Of a stretch of 64,000 nucleotides of DNA, positions 23,946-36,869 are shown piece after piece. The notes beneath the pieces were generated by a model. The model saw only the letters and a program-made list of their open reading frames with translations, was not told where the DNA came from and searched no databases. The DNA is from Metallyticus violacea. Its lineage: Eukaryota; Arthropoda; Insecta; Mantodea; Metallyticidae. Both the position numbers and the translations under genes were made by a program. Where the stretch lies: the NCBI GenBank assembly GCA_030762175.1, contig CM060843.1, forward strand, positions 117,248,869-117,312,868, read 5' to 3'. How positions within the stretch are numbered: position 1 is the stretch's first letter; each line of letters begins with the position of its first letter.

Positions 23946-25962
23946 AATAAAGAAAAAGGGTTTCTGTTTCGTTATAAGCACTTGAATAACTATTGTCTTT
24001 GGTCCCATTGGTGCAAAAGAGTATAATTACCTTTAAATAATACTGTATATTAATATATGTTCTCCATATTAATCAGTGAAAAAATTGCAATACACAGTTA
24101 GGTATAAATACTCTATAAACATTTAATAGCACATAAATATAACACATCAAAATTTAAGTTTTTCTTGTGAGGTTATAGGATGAATGTCAGAAGTTCAATG
24201 TATGTCTAAGATAGATATTTTCTTTCATCTTAACTTGTAAGTATTTAAATAATTAAAGCATCAGCTTGCCCTTTTCTCCTGATAATATGCATGATCTCTC
24301 TGAATCATTGCTAATTTTTTTCAAATTATTATTAAATATAGAGCTGTCACGTTGATGCTTTTGATTTTTCTTTTACCTTTCTACCACTAACATCGCATGA
24401 GAATATTGCATACCCCAAAGAGATTACGTAACAATCAGAGATAGGATTTAAACGCACCTCATTCAAAGCCAAGTACAGTGAGGTTATCCACTAAATACAA
24501 TGGCAGGTAAAAGAATTTTACCATACGGTTTTGAAGCTACGTGAACAGAAAGGATAAAAGCTTCATGGACACGATATCAGCGTAAGTTCAATGTGAATTA
24601 GGATGTTTTACTACAGAAGAAGAAAGCTGAAATAGGGGGCATACAAACTCTTTCACCTACATTATTTAGAAACAGCGTAGGTTTCAATTTACAAGTTCCG
24701 CGCAGTGTGTTAGTTTTATATTTCACCAAAGTATATTTCACATTCGTGACTCAAAATCCGTTTTGGAACCCGTGCATCTGCAGTTGTACGGTACTGCACA
24801 GAAAATTTCGATGGACAGGACTTAATTTTTCGGAGTTCAGATTTGCAGTTTCTCTTTTTGTACATTTGGGGCAAACATATGGCCGTCTAATGTAGTAACT
24901 CTCAAATATTTTAACTCAGTAGGTTGTTTCAATTGCTGTACCGTCAGCATCCATGAATGGTTCAACATATATCATGTCAGATACTCAATCCAACCGAGCG
25001 TGAAGCTATAGAACTTGTATGTTGTGTTACTGAGGACATTTCTAGCAGTGATTGATATCTGTGTTAGAGATTATTTGTTTTAAGGAAAATCACAACAGTT
25101 CCTGTCTTGTTCTGAGCAGAAACTCTGCAGAAAGTTGAAAACTAGTGATTTTGTTGCTCTAGGCAGACTATGGCGCAACCAAAGAAAAAGGATGTTTTTC
25201 TTGGTATACAAACCAGCGGACCAAAACATCGTAGGACCGAAAAGGAATGAGAAAGGCAAGAAGGAGTGGAAGAGAAGATTGTAGTGCACTTTACGATGTG
25301 GTTAAAAGATTTCAGAGAAAATGTGTTTAGACAGAGATTTATCAGATGGCACAGCCCCTTCCGTTCTTCTACAACTCTTTATTCTTCACCAACATCTTCC
25401 AGCCGACTAATACAGTGTAGCATGTCTACCACTAGTATATATGCAGCACTTTGTTTGGACCTAATATACTGCACGCACTAGGTTCCCGCCTGGATTACAT
25501 CAGACTACCAGGAAATAAACCAAAAAAGATCAAAATATTACATTAGGTGGTAAGAGTGCACACCCTCCGAGGGAACATTCGCGCTAGCATTTTCTGTAAC
25601 TATGTAGTGCTAGAGTGTCTTGGTTTTAAAAGCTTGCATCAAACAGCAGCTGCTTGCAACATTTTAATTTTTAGAAAGTAACGAGGAAAGAGCTGCGAAT
25701 GTTCATGGTCCACTAAGAAAAGGAGAAACTTCGTCTCTGTTACCTCAACAAATACATGATCATATCGGGTTTAAATTTACTTCTCTCTGATCGGTCTGAA
25801 ATTACATAAAATATAAGCAACATCGTCCTTAATATGAAACATTACCTCGAAAAGCAGATCATGGGCAAATAATAACATTGTCTATTAGATAGATTGTTAT
25901 CGTTTGGCACACTGCGCTAAAATGTTACTGCACAATAGAGGAAAAATTGAAATTATTTAAAA
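23946..25962. other. No gene recognised
   Basis: Contains a weak degenerate tRNA-like stretch near 24440-24480 that may be an eroded SINE. Nothing else supported. Confidence 0.4.
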
Positions 25963-26238
25963 AAGTGTTTAACGCCCGTTTAAACTACTGAAGCATCACA
26001 GGCGGTGAACACTGATAATACAATGACATGATAAACTGGGAAACTGGGAAAGGACTTTTTTAAAGGAAGAAAGCGTTATAGACCTAAGTTTAGGGTACGT
26101 CCCCGGCATTTGTCATTTATGAAGACTGAGGATAACCTGAAAAAAACCCAGTCAGGGAGGACGGTTCTGGCGGGATTCGAACCCCAGACCACCCGCTCAC
26201 GAGTCCGTACCTTAACGATCCCGGCCACCCATGGCGGT
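25963..26238 (-). mobile_element. SINE-B copy, full length
   Basis: Inverted; 3' end (TTTAACGCCCG) at the left, box B GGATTCGAACCCC near 26173 and box A near 26218 at the right. It lies directly beside the Tc1 transposase relic and may have inserted into it. Confidence 0.92.
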
Positions 26239-26269
26239 CAGGGGTGTGGAGATGAGATACTCTGATTAA

Positions 26270-26600
26270 ATATTTGACTTTTCAGAAGCGCAGTAGATTC
26301 AGGGTTCTTTTATATGGACTATAACGCAGTCTTCGTTAAGTCCAACTGGTGGATGAATGTCTCGAAGGTGACGATATCCACCGCATGTACTGGATACACC
26401 AGGTCTGGGATGCATTGGGGGGAAGAGTTACAGCTCATCAGCCTCCATTAAGGAGAATTCCAAACCTTCGCACTGCTCTTCGTGAAGAATGGAATCTACT
26501 GCCAGAAGAACTCTACGAACCATTCATAGAGAGCATACCAAGTCACTGCAAAGTACATGTAGTAGTTAGGGGTAACCATTATCCATATAAACAGTTTTGT
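26270..26600 (+). pseudogene. Tc1-like transposase C-terminal relic with third catalytic motif deleted
   Basis: Tc1 transposases are DDE cut-and-paste recombinases. Before a frameshift, GFFYMDYNA corresponds to the second catalytic motif (normally FMDDNARPH) near 26300-26326. Then an open frame gives LVDECLEGDDIHRMYW, immediately followed by HQVWDALGGRV and RIPNLRTALREEWNLLPEELYEPFIESIP, ending VVVRGNHYPY, the standard Tc1 C-terminus (..ARGGHTRY). In intact relatives the block PARSPDLNPIE sits between W and HVWD. Here it is reduced to two residues, removing the third catalytic acidic residue. The upstream half of the gene is missing, cut off by the adjacent SINE-B. Confidence 0.88.
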
Positions 26601-27366
26601 TGCTGTGGAAGAAATATTCATGTTTTGTTAATTATTTTCATAACTATTTGGACTTTGATGTATTGGAAACTGTTTTGTGCAAAATACCTTGTGGCTCATT
26701 TTCACTTTGTTCTGTAATCTTTCTGACATTCTTTTAAGGAAACATTTCCTCATATCTTGATCATATTTAACTTTTGGGCATAGTGTAATATCTCCTGACA
26801 TTTCCGGATTAAAAGAGCATCAGAACATCTATACTCAATTTCATGGCTTGCAATTTTTAATAGTGTCAGATGAATTTTATAAAATGCCATATTAGTCGTC
26901 CTTAGACACTAAAAGTATCGTATTGTAATCACCACTAGTGTCTATAACTTTGTTTAGTTTTTCCCAATTCAGATAGTTGTTGCTTTAGGAGAGAGGCAGA
27001 GCAATCCGGCCTATATTCCTGTATAATATTATTTGTTTGTATTTTACGTCAATCAACGTTTATGTTTTAAATTTCGTAAACTGCTTTAGAATTCCATAAA
27101 AGCAGAATTCTAAAGAGATAAGCGTTACTTTTTTCATCTTTTAAGGATGTACATTTTTGTCAAATATCCTGTGTTGAGTGTGATGTCTCATTCTTGTTAA
27201 CTTTGTACATGTACACACATTAACACGATTCCTGGGTTCCTTAGTCTATTATTGACACCGTGAAGGCGTAACTTTATAAAGTTTCACTTAATAGAATGAT
27301 CGCTTGGCAAGGAAATTTAGAGAAATAATTCTGTTATATTATAAACTCTTACACCACTAGTACATA
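26601..27366. other. Probable Tc1 3' flank, then no gene recognised
   Basis: The first 100-200 bases may still belong to the Tc1 element's 3' end. No inverted repeat could be paired. The rest shows nothing recognisable. Confidence 0.35.
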
Positions 27367-27595
27367 AAAAAAAAAAAAAAAAACGATGGATTTTTCAGGG
27401 CGTAAAAATCCTAAGTATGGCTTCCTTCGGAAGGGAAGTAAAGCCGTGGGTCCCGTGTCGTACATTTACGGCACGTAAAAGAACCTCAAGCCTGAAAGAG
27501 AGGCCTCTGAGCAAAATTTGTCCGCCGTTTCACGCCCCGAGTAGAATGGGACGCTGATGACCCGAGATGTTAAAGAGCGTCCGTAAATAAATCAA
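27367..27595 (+). mobile_element. SINE-A copy, 5'-truncated, preceded by an A-run
   Basis: An 18-base A-run (27367-27384) is followed by SINE-A sequence starting just after the tRNA-like head (CGATGGATTTTTCAGGGCG) and running to the 3' tail AAATAAATCAATCC. Because an A-run sits at the 5' side, the insertion may have landed in, or joined to, the tail of an older element. Confidence 0.88.
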
Positions 27596-28609
27596 TCCAC
27601 TACTACATAACATAAAATGGTTCCAGCTTATCAAAGAGTGAGTATTAATAATTTCTACATACCTGATTTTACACAACATCGAGTTCAGTTGTGCATGCTT
27701 CCGGGCTATGGAAAAGATATGACACACTATGTATTACCCATTTGGTGATATATTCCCAACTAACCCTTTCCTAGAGATTCTCACGAGCTACTATATATGT
27801 GGGAACCTCCCAACCACCAACCAGATTAAAGTTCAAGACTTGCTTCTGGAAAATTTGGCAACCAATAATCATTCTCCTTAACGGGCCTTCTTTCCGCAAA
27901 CAATTTAAACTGTAAAATAATCTAAACAATCGCATGACACAACAATGATAACTGTTGACTTAAAAACTGATAAACTACCATGTTGGAAAGGCGTGACCTT
28001 ATTTAACTAAGTTGTTCAAAGATGCGAACCGAATCTATTTCCCGTACTTTAATGCAAACGAATGCTTCTATAAGTTGAACTAAACGAAAAGCACACACTT
28101 TCCCGCGCATGTTTTTCATCCCTGTAAGGAAGTATGTAGTCAATAGTGCACAACATTCGGGGGGAGCTATATTTTCTATGCTAAAATACAATACAAGTAC
28201 TGCAGCCCATTTTGAGGTAGGTGTTTCGTTGTCGAGATACTTTCTCTAAAATAAAAGAGAATCTCTGCTGTTTCCTTCCAAAATTACCTATCACTTATCC
28301 ATACTATAATTCTTCTCTCCATGCTTGCAGAAACTCTGCTAATTCGTTTTAGTCAGAAGCGAAATGCCATAAAGAGAAATGTCTGGCAGTTTTTGGAGCG
28401 AGAGTCCCTGTTACTTCTCTCCCTAACGGCTCTTTTCACTTCAGCGCAATGCTATTTCTAAGGCCGCACACACACGGAGGCGGAAAACTACAATATGGTC
28501 CTGAAACATCAAATATGATCAATTTAAATATTTTATTGGGAGTATCGCAATTTAAATTGACTTATAAGTTTTGTTTTGCTCATAAAATGATCATATTTTT
28601 ACCTTTTTA
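27596..28609. other. No gene recognised
   Basis: No recognisable feature. Confidence 0.4.
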
Positions 28610-28790
28610 TTGTGCAAGCATAATTCGCGTGGCAGCACTGACTGCCGAGCTTATGGTTCTTTTGTTTACTTAGCAACCACTAAAAACCGGTCTCGAAGAA
28701 ATGAATGAATGCGAGAAATGTAGAAGTAGCAACTTTTTCCTTTGCGGTGCACATCACCCGGGTATGGATAAACTTATCGATGACAAAGTT
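28610..28790 (+). repeat. Unclassified interspersed repeat, copy 1
   Basis: Aligns with 34530-34745: blocks GTGGCAGC, CGAGC.TATGGTT, TTCACTTA/TTTACTTA.., GAAATGTAG, CAACTTTTTCCT and GGTGCACAT. No terminal repeats or reading frame assignable. Likely a transposon relic. Confidence 0.55.
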
Positions 28791-29193
28791 AGAAACCATT
28801 GTGTCAAGAGCACATCTTTGCTATGGCTTGATAAGGAGGAATATTAGCATTATCTCACATTTTATTCACTTAATTGAATATTTATGACTCTCTTCTGTAC
28901 AACTTAGACCTTCTTCCGTTCAAACATGGGTGCGGTAATTCAGAAATTAAAAGCAGAAATAATTTAGTAACGTGCTACCAGAGTACATTTTTGCAACAGC
29001 ATCAAGCCTAGATCTCTATCTCATTTCACTTCGCCGGGATCAATAGCTTGCGTTAGAGCTAGAACAATGGGTGAGTGAACTTTTGATAATGAAGGAATAT
29101 TAATTGTTTTGATAATAATGCGTGAGATAGAAGCATTTTTAATGCTGAACGGCATGAAAAGATATAAAGTGCAAAAGGTGCTGCCCCTCTAAG

Positions 29194-29194
29194 A

Positions 29195-29231
<37 letters not shown>
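29194..29231. repeat. (TA)n microsatellite
   Basis: About 19 TA units directly abutting the 5' end of a SINE-B. Confidence 0.95.
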
Positions 29232-29232
<1 letters not shown>

Positions 29233-29233
<1 letters not shown>

Positions 29234-29488
29234 CCGCCACGGGTGACCGAGGTTGACAAGACGCGGGCTTTTGAGCGGCAGGTCTGGTTTCGAATCCTTC
29301 AAGACCGTTCTACTTGACTGGGGTATTTTGCAGGTTTTCCTCGGTCCTCATAAATGGCAAATGCCTGGACTGTTTCCTTCCTTAAAGAAATATCCTTTCC
29401 CAATATATCGTTTTATCTCATGTATCATTAGTGCCCATCGCCTGTGGTGCCTCAGTGTAAAAATGGGCGTTAAACAATACTATAATTT
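29233..29488 (+). mobile_element. SINE-B copy, full length
   Basis: Box A (GGTGACCGAGG) and box B (TTTCGAATCC) in the head, body, and 3' end GGGCGTTAAACAATAC. Target duplication is obscured by the flanking TA run. Confidence 0.92.
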
Positions 29489-30610
29489 TCCCAGAGGACA
29501 AGAGCATTCATTGTTTACACAAAGATTGCAAAAATTCATTTCACAATTTTGGCATTACAGGTAAAGGTGCACAATGTAGAGATCTAGTTGTACATAATAA
29601 GAAGCAATAGAAAAACTGAAATATTATAATAATTATAATATTAATAACTTTTGAATCTAAAAGTCTACACTCCAAATTTAGATGTAAGAATTAGAACTTT
29701 ATAATAATCCTGTAACAATTCCAGTACTGTTTTAAATAATGGAATAAACTAATAACCTTGACATGTTATAAGACTAGAAAAGAAAACTGGTAATATCACT
29801 TACGTAATGGGGCATGCTGATATTGAGATTAATAAAAAATGGTAGCTATTCAGGCAGGTGTTTGTAGAAGCTGAATATAAAAAAATGAGTACTATGTAGG
29901 TGTTAAAATTCCATCACTGGGCAGTGCAATGTGCACAAATTATAAAAACGGGTTACTATTTTAGCAGATAGCTCTGACGTTGTGTTGACGAATTGAACCA
30001 ATTAAACACCAGAAATCCAGGTAGAGCATTAGTGTTCAAAAACATCGAGATGAAAAATGCGGCATATTCTGCTGTTGAGTTTTGTTAAATGCAGACGATC
30101 TAATGTAATTACTGGCAGAGTTCCCCATTGCAATTGATCTCCCACATATCAAACAGTGGATGCAGTTGAGTGTGTATGATTATTTATATTTGACATGAAT
30201 TTTTGACACCTGCAAACAAATATCAGCAAAGCAACTCGCTAGTTTCAATAAAAAAACAAACAAACGATCGAATTCAGAAGAGTAAATCATCTCATTCAAC
30301 ACTAAATTAAACATCGTTGCGTGGCGAGCAAAAACTGTCTCTATATGTGTGTGTTGTGTGTGTATATATATATTGGGAATATGCCCCGAAAATGCGGATA
30401 AATTCAACATAGTACAGGGAGTGGGTCAGTTTGAAATTAAAGGAAAACAACCGAGCTGAACAAAAAAAAACGCGTTTATTTCATGCTGCGCAAACAATGT
30501 TCTGGCCAATATCGGGACAATTGCATCAGCTTTCTATAACAATTTGCACACAAAGATATTCCTACTATTTTTACTTACACAACAACCACCATTACAACTT
30601 ATTTTCGATT
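29489..30610. other. No gene recognised
   Basis: No recognisable feature apart from a short TG/TA stretch near 30350. Confidence 0.4.
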
Positions 30611-30734
30611 CGGTCCTAGTCGCCTAGGTTACCATAAATCGCGGGTTCAAACCTGGCCAGGGTCATGCATTTTAGGGCGTAAAAATCCTAAATATGGGCT
30701 TCCTTCGGAAGGAATGTAAAACATGGGTTCCTAG
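30611..30734 (+). mobile_element. SINE-A copy, 3'-truncated
   Basis: Begins at the normal 5' end (CGGTCCTAG), with a diverged box A region, box B GGGTTCAAACCTGG and the TTCCTTCGGAAGG hallmark, then stops. Loss of the 3' end shows later deletion rather than 5' truncation at insertion. Confidence 0.85.
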
Positions 30735-30965
30735 AAATCTTCATTTGATAAATGAAAACCACACTGGTCACCAGATTAAATTCTCTTAGCCTCACAAAGC
30801 GGAACAGTTTTCAAAATTTTGCCAGCAGCGCTGTTCTTTTCTTGTCGATGAATAAGTTTCAGTGACTGGATAATATGGACATGTGGAATGAATTGCCAAA
30901 ATTTTCTACAACCATGTGTACTTTTATAGGAACAAAACTTATTTAGGACATTACCCTTTCGTTTT

Positions 30966-31210
30966 AATGGTGTTAAAGCTCGTTTTTACTAATGAGGCAC
31001 CACAGGCGGTGACACTGATGATACGGGAAATGAAATGTTGGGAAAGGAAGAAAACGTTCCAGGCCTAAGTTTTAGGGTACCTCCCCGGCATTTGCCATTT
31101 ATGAGGACCAAGGAAAAACCTGGAAAAAAACCTCAGTCAGGGAGGATGGTCCTAACGAACTCCGAACCCCGGATCTCCCGCTCACGACCTCCGCCACCCG
31201 TGACAGTGGA
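30966..31210 (-). mobile_element. SINE-B copy, near full length
   Basis: Inverted. 3' end at the left (TTAAAGCTCGTTTTTACTAA, diverged), conserved body, and box B CCGAACCCC near 31160. The head is shortened at the box A side. Confidence 0.9.
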
Positions 31211-31544
31211 CACCACCTCATACTACCCAGCCTTTCGTTGGAATTCTCCGTCTTTATAACAGTTCTGATTCTGAGATTACTCTGAAAAACAATATCGTTG
31301 TGGTCATGCCAGATTGTGAAATGCATGTCTATGTAGTGTATGTGGTCTACATTTCATATATTTTCTCGCGTACTTTCTACGCAGCGAGCATCTGCGAATA
31401 AAATGTATAAATAGATTATTCCAAATGTCTTTCTCATTTCGTGCAAAATTGTTCCCAATAGTTATTACATAATAGCATTAGATACCCTATCTTTTCTTCT
31501 TGAATATATCCGAATATCTTTCCTAAACTCAGTTTATATTTTTC

Positions 31545-31613
31545 ATTTGTAGGGTACGCTGATGACCTGTGATGTTAAAGAGCATCCTTAAATAATCATT
31601 CAATTTGTAGGGT
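31545..31613 (+). mobile_element. SINE-A 3'-tail micro-insertion (47 bp) with target-site duplication
   Basis: Only the last 47 bp of SINE-A (31556-31602, ACGCTGATGACC to the AT-rich tail) is present. It is flanked by a perfect 11-bp direct repeat ATTTGTAGGGT at 31545-31555 and 31603-31613. This shows a genuine retrotransposition event that was truncated almost completely at the 5' side. Confidence 0.9.
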
Positions 31614-31815
31614 TCAAAGAAACTCTGCAACTGTTCGCTGTCTTCTAGATTACTTATAATAGCTCGTCTTGTCAGCAACAAATACGTGATGTTTATGTAA
31701 TTTTCAAATAGACTGGAAAACCAATTCTCTTTATAGAGGGAATAACAAACAAATTTCAAAAAGTGAATTTTACTCCTTTTGCTGACAAATTCTCCTGAAG
31801 GAAAACATCCTCTCC

Positions 31816-31893
31816 GAAGAAGAAGAAGAAGAAGAAGAAGAAGAAGAAGAAGAAGAAGAAGAAGAAGAAGAAGAAGAAGAAGAAGAAGAAGAA
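31816..31893 (+). repeat. (GAA)n microsatellite
   Basis: About 26 uninterrupted GAA units (purine strand), long enough to adopt triplex-type structures. Confidence 0.97.
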
Positions 31894-32022
31894 AGCATCA
31901 CAAATTTTAACGGGCTGTTTTATTATTTATCGTTCCCAAAATTTTTCATATAAACGTTCGAACTAATGCTCTAATTCAATGAAAATTGATACGGGCGTCA
32001 ATTGCTGTATGTGAAGCACGGC

Positions 32023-32094
32023 TATTACTACCGCCTGTGGTGCCTCAGTAGTAAAAACAGGCGTTAAACACCATTAAAAAAATTGTTATTACTA
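32023..32094 (+). mobile_element. SINE-B 3'-tail micro-insertion (56 bp) with target-site duplication
   Basis: The insert 32031-32086 is just the end of SINE-B (CCGCCTGTGGTGCCTCAGTA to GGCGTTAAACACC and A-run). It is flanked by TATTACTA at 32023-32030 and 32087-32094. The right flank is itself in a short ACT-rich run, which slightly weakens the duplication call. Confidence 0.82.
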
Positions 32095-32255
32095 CTACTA
32101 TTACCACCTTCTGCATTATAATTTCTGACATCTCTACTTCATTATAATTATCTATTCCACTATCGATATAATAAACATTGCTCCCATCACAATGGGTGTC
32201 AGCATCATAACTATGGTTGTTCAATAGACCTGGTGCCATTCCTTGTTGAAGTGGA

Positions 32256-32512
32256 TTCTGGTGGTGTAGTGGTAACCATACTTGCCTCCTAAACCCACGA
32301 TCGCGGGTTCAATCCCGGCGTAAAAATCCTAAGCATAGTTTCCTTCGGAAGGGAAGTAAAATTGTGGGTCCTATGCCGTAGATTTACGGTACGAAAAAGA
32401 ACTTCAAGCCTGAAAGAAGAGGTCTCTGAGCAAAATTTGTCGGTCATTTCACGCTCTGAATGGGACGCTGATGACCTGAAAGGCTAAAGAGCGTCCGTAA
32501 ATAAACCAAAAT
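32256..32512 (+). mobile_element. SINE-A copy, nearly full length with small internal deletion
   Basis: Complete head (box A TGGTGTAGTGG, box B GGGTTCAATCCC), but the segment between the head and CGTAAAAATCC is deleted, joining CCCGG directly to CGTAAAA. The body and 3' tail are intact. Confidence 0.93.
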
Positions 32513-33851
32513 AACAACGCCTTGTAAATTGTAAGTAAATTTATTTCCTTCTTAGTTTTCTTCCATTTTAAAGATCAATTTCCAAGCTTCTAGATTAAAA
32601 TAGTATTGAAATATTGGAAAAAATAAAGAAAATAAAAACAAAGCTCTAGCGACAGTATATAAATTCATATTCAATAAAAAGTGTAATTCAATTCTTTCTA
32701 TTTCCTACGGAAATATAACACTTTTTAAATATCAATTTTGTCCAATGTGTTCTTAAACACTGCGGTGTTGTTCTTAATCTATTAAAATTAAATAAAAAAA
32801 CTATTCTATATAGTCTCTTTTAGATCATTTTATGGCATCTTTAGTTTATAAATAATTCATCAATATGTGCTGCTAGCAAGTACCAAATTCTTTAAAATAA
32901 GCAACTTGATCATTCCATAACCTTCTGTGTTTCTGACTTCTGATGTAATACTTTTAGTGGAATTTTTTCTCTGGAACCAGATATTTCCATTAACAGTAAT
33001 CTACATGACGTTTATCTAAAAGTGTGTTATTATAGAATAAATATTTAAATGCCCAGAATTCTGTTTCAGAATGGTTTATAATAATTTTGGATTTTTTTCT
33101 AAGCTGTTTAAACTTCTACTTGTTTTTGTAATTGATTTTCCACATCACATGACAGTTCTTGTGTTATTTCGGAATAAGTTTAAGGATTGAAATAATTTAC
33201 TGTTTATTATATTCAAACATACTTTTCTAACGTTTTCTCTGTAAATGGCATGTTCTTTCCATCGCGTTAGAAATAAATAATTTAGAAAATTCTGAGCCTT
33301 AGTAAATATTAATAATTGATACTTTCATATTGATTTCTCACATAATGTCCATTTGACCGTAAGTTCCATAAATTTGAACTACCCTCTGGACACACTACGT
33401 TTTTGTATAGTTAAGTCATCCTGGCCGAAATCCCTACGAGAGATCAGCTGATAGGTATTTTTAGCTGGCGTTGAACGTGCTATACTTTTCTTTGTATGAC
33501 CTTGTGATTATTCGATTGATAAGCTTGCAGAAAAACATCAATATGTTGTTGATAACAATGATGTTTCTGTATAGTGATTATAAAACGTATACTGTATTAC
33601 TATGTTTGACTGCGAGTGAGCTTGTCTTTAAATGTTATTCCTGGATTTCTACCAATTCTCCCCCACAGCTCTTTTTGGGGTGTACAATGTTCTCAGGAGA
33701 TGTTAATGGTTGAAAAATAAACAAAGAAGCAAAAATCGCATAATTTCAATTTATATAACTTAATGTTATCTCCATATAAATTCCACAATAATAATTTAAT
33801 TAATTAGAGCAGTACTAGTGTTAGGATATTCGAGTGTAAATACTTGCTTTA
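32513..33851. other. No gene recognised
   Basis: AT-rich, no recognisable feature. Confidence 0.45.
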
Positions 33852-33872
33852 TTGTTATTATTATTGTTATTA

Positions 33873-33906
<34 letters not shown>
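33852..33906 (+). repeat. (ATT)n microsatellite
   Basis: ATT run with a few GTT interruptions at its left end. Confidence 0.95.
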
Positions 33907-33911
<5 letters not shown>

Positions 33912-34044
33912 TATAATTACGATGTAACACAAGTTAAAGGAAAACGCATTATTTTACACCTTTTAAGAATTGATGCAACCCTCTATACTTGCAAGATGCA
34001 CAAATTGCATATACCTCGAGGGTTGGCTTAAAGTGGGCTAAGTT

Positions 34045-34336
34045 AGGTTTATTTTTTTTTTCTCCTTATTTAAGGCGCTCTTTAAATTCTTCTATCATTA
34101 GCGTCCCATTCAATTCAGGGCGTGAAACGGCCAATAGCTTTTGCTCCGAGACCTCATCTTTCAGGCTTGAGGTTCTTTTATGTATCAATAATCTACGACA
34201 AGGGACCTATGACTTTACTTCCCTCGAAGAAAGCCATGCTTAGGAGTTTTACGGCCCAAAAACGTAGATTATGCTCGGTTTTGAACCCGTGACCTTGGAT
34301 TTACGAGGCAAGTATGATTACCGCCGGACCGACTTT
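34045..34336 (-). mobile_element. SINE-A copy, diverged, near full length
   Basis: Inverted copy with many substitutions: the hallmark TTCCTTCGGAA palindrome is partly deleted (CTTCCCTCGAAGAAAG), and the head is shortened around box A. Possible eroded target duplication TAAAGTGGGCT/TAAAGTAAGCT on both sides. Confidence 0.88.
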
Positions 34337-34529
34337 AAAGTAAGCTGTATAAACATACAGAGAGTCTTACAAAACGTACATATACAAGAGTCAAGATTGA
34401 ATTGTGGAATCTCTTCTGAGCAAAGTATTTTGTTGTAAAAAAGACACAACGTGTATATATTGTAAAGACTATAATAAAGAGTCATCGAGAAGTCGCTCCG
34501 CAGCCATTGTATAGCTGAGATTTCACTAG

Positions 34530-34745
34530 GGAAGTGAATTTGGGTGGCAGCTTTGACCGCGCGCCGAGCGTATAGTTATTGTGTTCACTTAACCATCAAG
34601 GCAAGCAAACACTGTAAAGTTCAAACCTCAGCAACGATGGGCGAACTACCTGCTAAAAATCGATTTCGAAGAAAAGAAGGAGTGTAAGAAATGTAGGATT
34701 ACCAACTTTTTCCTGTGAGGTGCACATTATCCGAATGCAGGGAAT
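34530..34745 (+). repeat. Unclassified interspersed repeat, copy 2
   Basis: Second copy of the repeat at 28610-28790, somewhat longer. The sequence just upstream (34480-34530) has no counterpart in copy 1. Confidence 0.55.
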
Positions 34746-36869
34746 TTGTCGATGCCCGTTACATCAGAACGCTTTAGCATTGCAACTACAGTGATTACCA
34801 GATTAACAGAGACAGCTTTGTCTTTCTTGTGTTAAACAGGTGACTTCAGAGAATATATCGCAAGTAAAAGAAAGAAAATGTCTAAGACTATTTTCAACAT
34901 AATAATCAAGAAGTGTTCCCAAAATCATCAAAATTCAACATATTTCTGTAATCCCTTCTAGAGTATTTAAATTTGGCATGAGCCTCCAACCTTGCATTTA
35001 TTGCGGATGACTGAATCGATATATCAGATATTAACGATGTAAACATTTGTAACTATACCTGAATTAATTTTCTACTCATTTATAAGGCCCAGTGAGCGAA
35101 AAAATAACCAGCATATTGCTTCCAAAAAGTTTTACAGAGAATTCACAATATAAGACAAGTTTATGAAGAGCAATAAAAGCAATTAAGCTACTACGAGTAA
35201 ACATTTTAATAAGAATATCTAAAAATACTCCAGGATATTTTCTACAAATCTAAGAAAATAGTTAAAGTCCTTAAGTTCATCTTTTCTCTGAGCTTTATTG
35301 GAAATCAAGAAGAAAGATAAAAACGACAGCTTCTCCGTAACAACGAAGTCTCCATCACCATGGAACTGGGGGCGGCTGCACTTATTTGTTTCGACAGACT
35401 GCTCAAGAATAATGAAGCAATTTTAGAAATAGTTGTTTGCCCAACTATACATTTGGTTAATGTTATTGCATTATGAGATGAGATATGGTGAAAATTTGAT
35501 GAGTTATGATATATCTTATGAATTACATTTTCTGCCATAACCAAGTTCTAAGCAATTTACACTTTATAATCAGGTGTACCTGATCTCTACAATAATATTC
35601 AAAAAAAAAAAAAATTAAAAACGATACTTCAAGATAGTAATATATTTTCTCTATTAGAAACGTTAGCCACTAAATGTGCTGTACAAAAGGGACAGGAATT
35701 TACATGTACGGGAAAGTAATATGGCAGATATTTTAGATCTTGGGCCAAGCTCTGGACTTCAGCATCTCCATGAATAATTTGTATAGATAACGACAGTGGA
35801 ATTATAATGACTAATAAATCATTTGGGACAGTTATGGGCTTTTATATACAAACATTAATTTCCTTTCAAGTACTACTATGTATATGTTTATGTTCACTGG
35901 CTTCTTCAGTGTTAAACATCCTCATTTTCTCATTTGCAAGTAAATACAACTGGCTGACCCTGCAGCTGAATCCACACTGAAGTCATAATCAGTCAATTTA
36001 CAATACAATCTTAGATAGAAATGATGCGCAGATTCCAGATCATCGCTTTTATCCTGTGAAGAAAAATCTCAAATATAAGAAAAGGTAACGAAATTTACAT
36101 ATTTGATGTTTAAGCAGAGCTTATTGTTTTTTATTTTTCTACAATAAAGCTGCATAGGGTAATTCGTAAACTACTCAAATGTATGGAAAAACTCTTAAAG
36201 CTTCTCCGTAATAACTAACAAAATTTGTTTCATTTGTAGCAAGTATAATATTTGCAAAAAATTAACTAACTACTTAAAATTAGAACTTCTGAATATATAT
36301 TTCAGAAACATATAACAATCATAATATAATTAAATATTATCATTATTTTTCGTTTAATTATATGTAAAGTAATTTAAACGAATTGAAGTAACAATTACTA
36401 ATAATTTAATGAATTATTAAATGGCGCAATAGCATATGTTACACGTTGTGTACTAGACAATGTATTTTCCTCGCAAAGGAATTATTTCCGTTTGACCATC
36501 TGATTTCAATGGTAGAATTATCAAAGAATACATTCTAAATTTAACTATTATTATCATTTTGCAATCAAATAATACGCCCGCAATTTGGTTTCGGCCGATT
36601 TCAATGTGAGAAGCTACGCGGATTGGCACGGCTCACCTAAACCTACAACGTGGCCTCACCACCCTAAGAACACAGCAAGATGAATACTTTTGAACAAGAA
36701 TCAGATGGCTCTTTCTTTAGTACTGAAAACATTTTATTTATAACAAGTTTATATATCAGCCTGTAATCATACTATGTAATCAGCTTTCGTTACAAACAAT
36801 GTAGAAGTATTATAACCCAAGAAATTATCCGCATGATTAGTTCTTTTTCCCACGAAGTCTATTTTGTAA
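34746..36869. other. No gene recognised
   Basis: No feature supported. A short A-run occurs near 35600. Confidence 0.4.

Noticed and set aside
24430..24490. Degenerate tRNA-like or SINE-like stretch
   Set aside because: Box B-like sequence and a GAGGTTATCCACTA motif are suggestive, but no body or tail could be aligned to the other SINEs.
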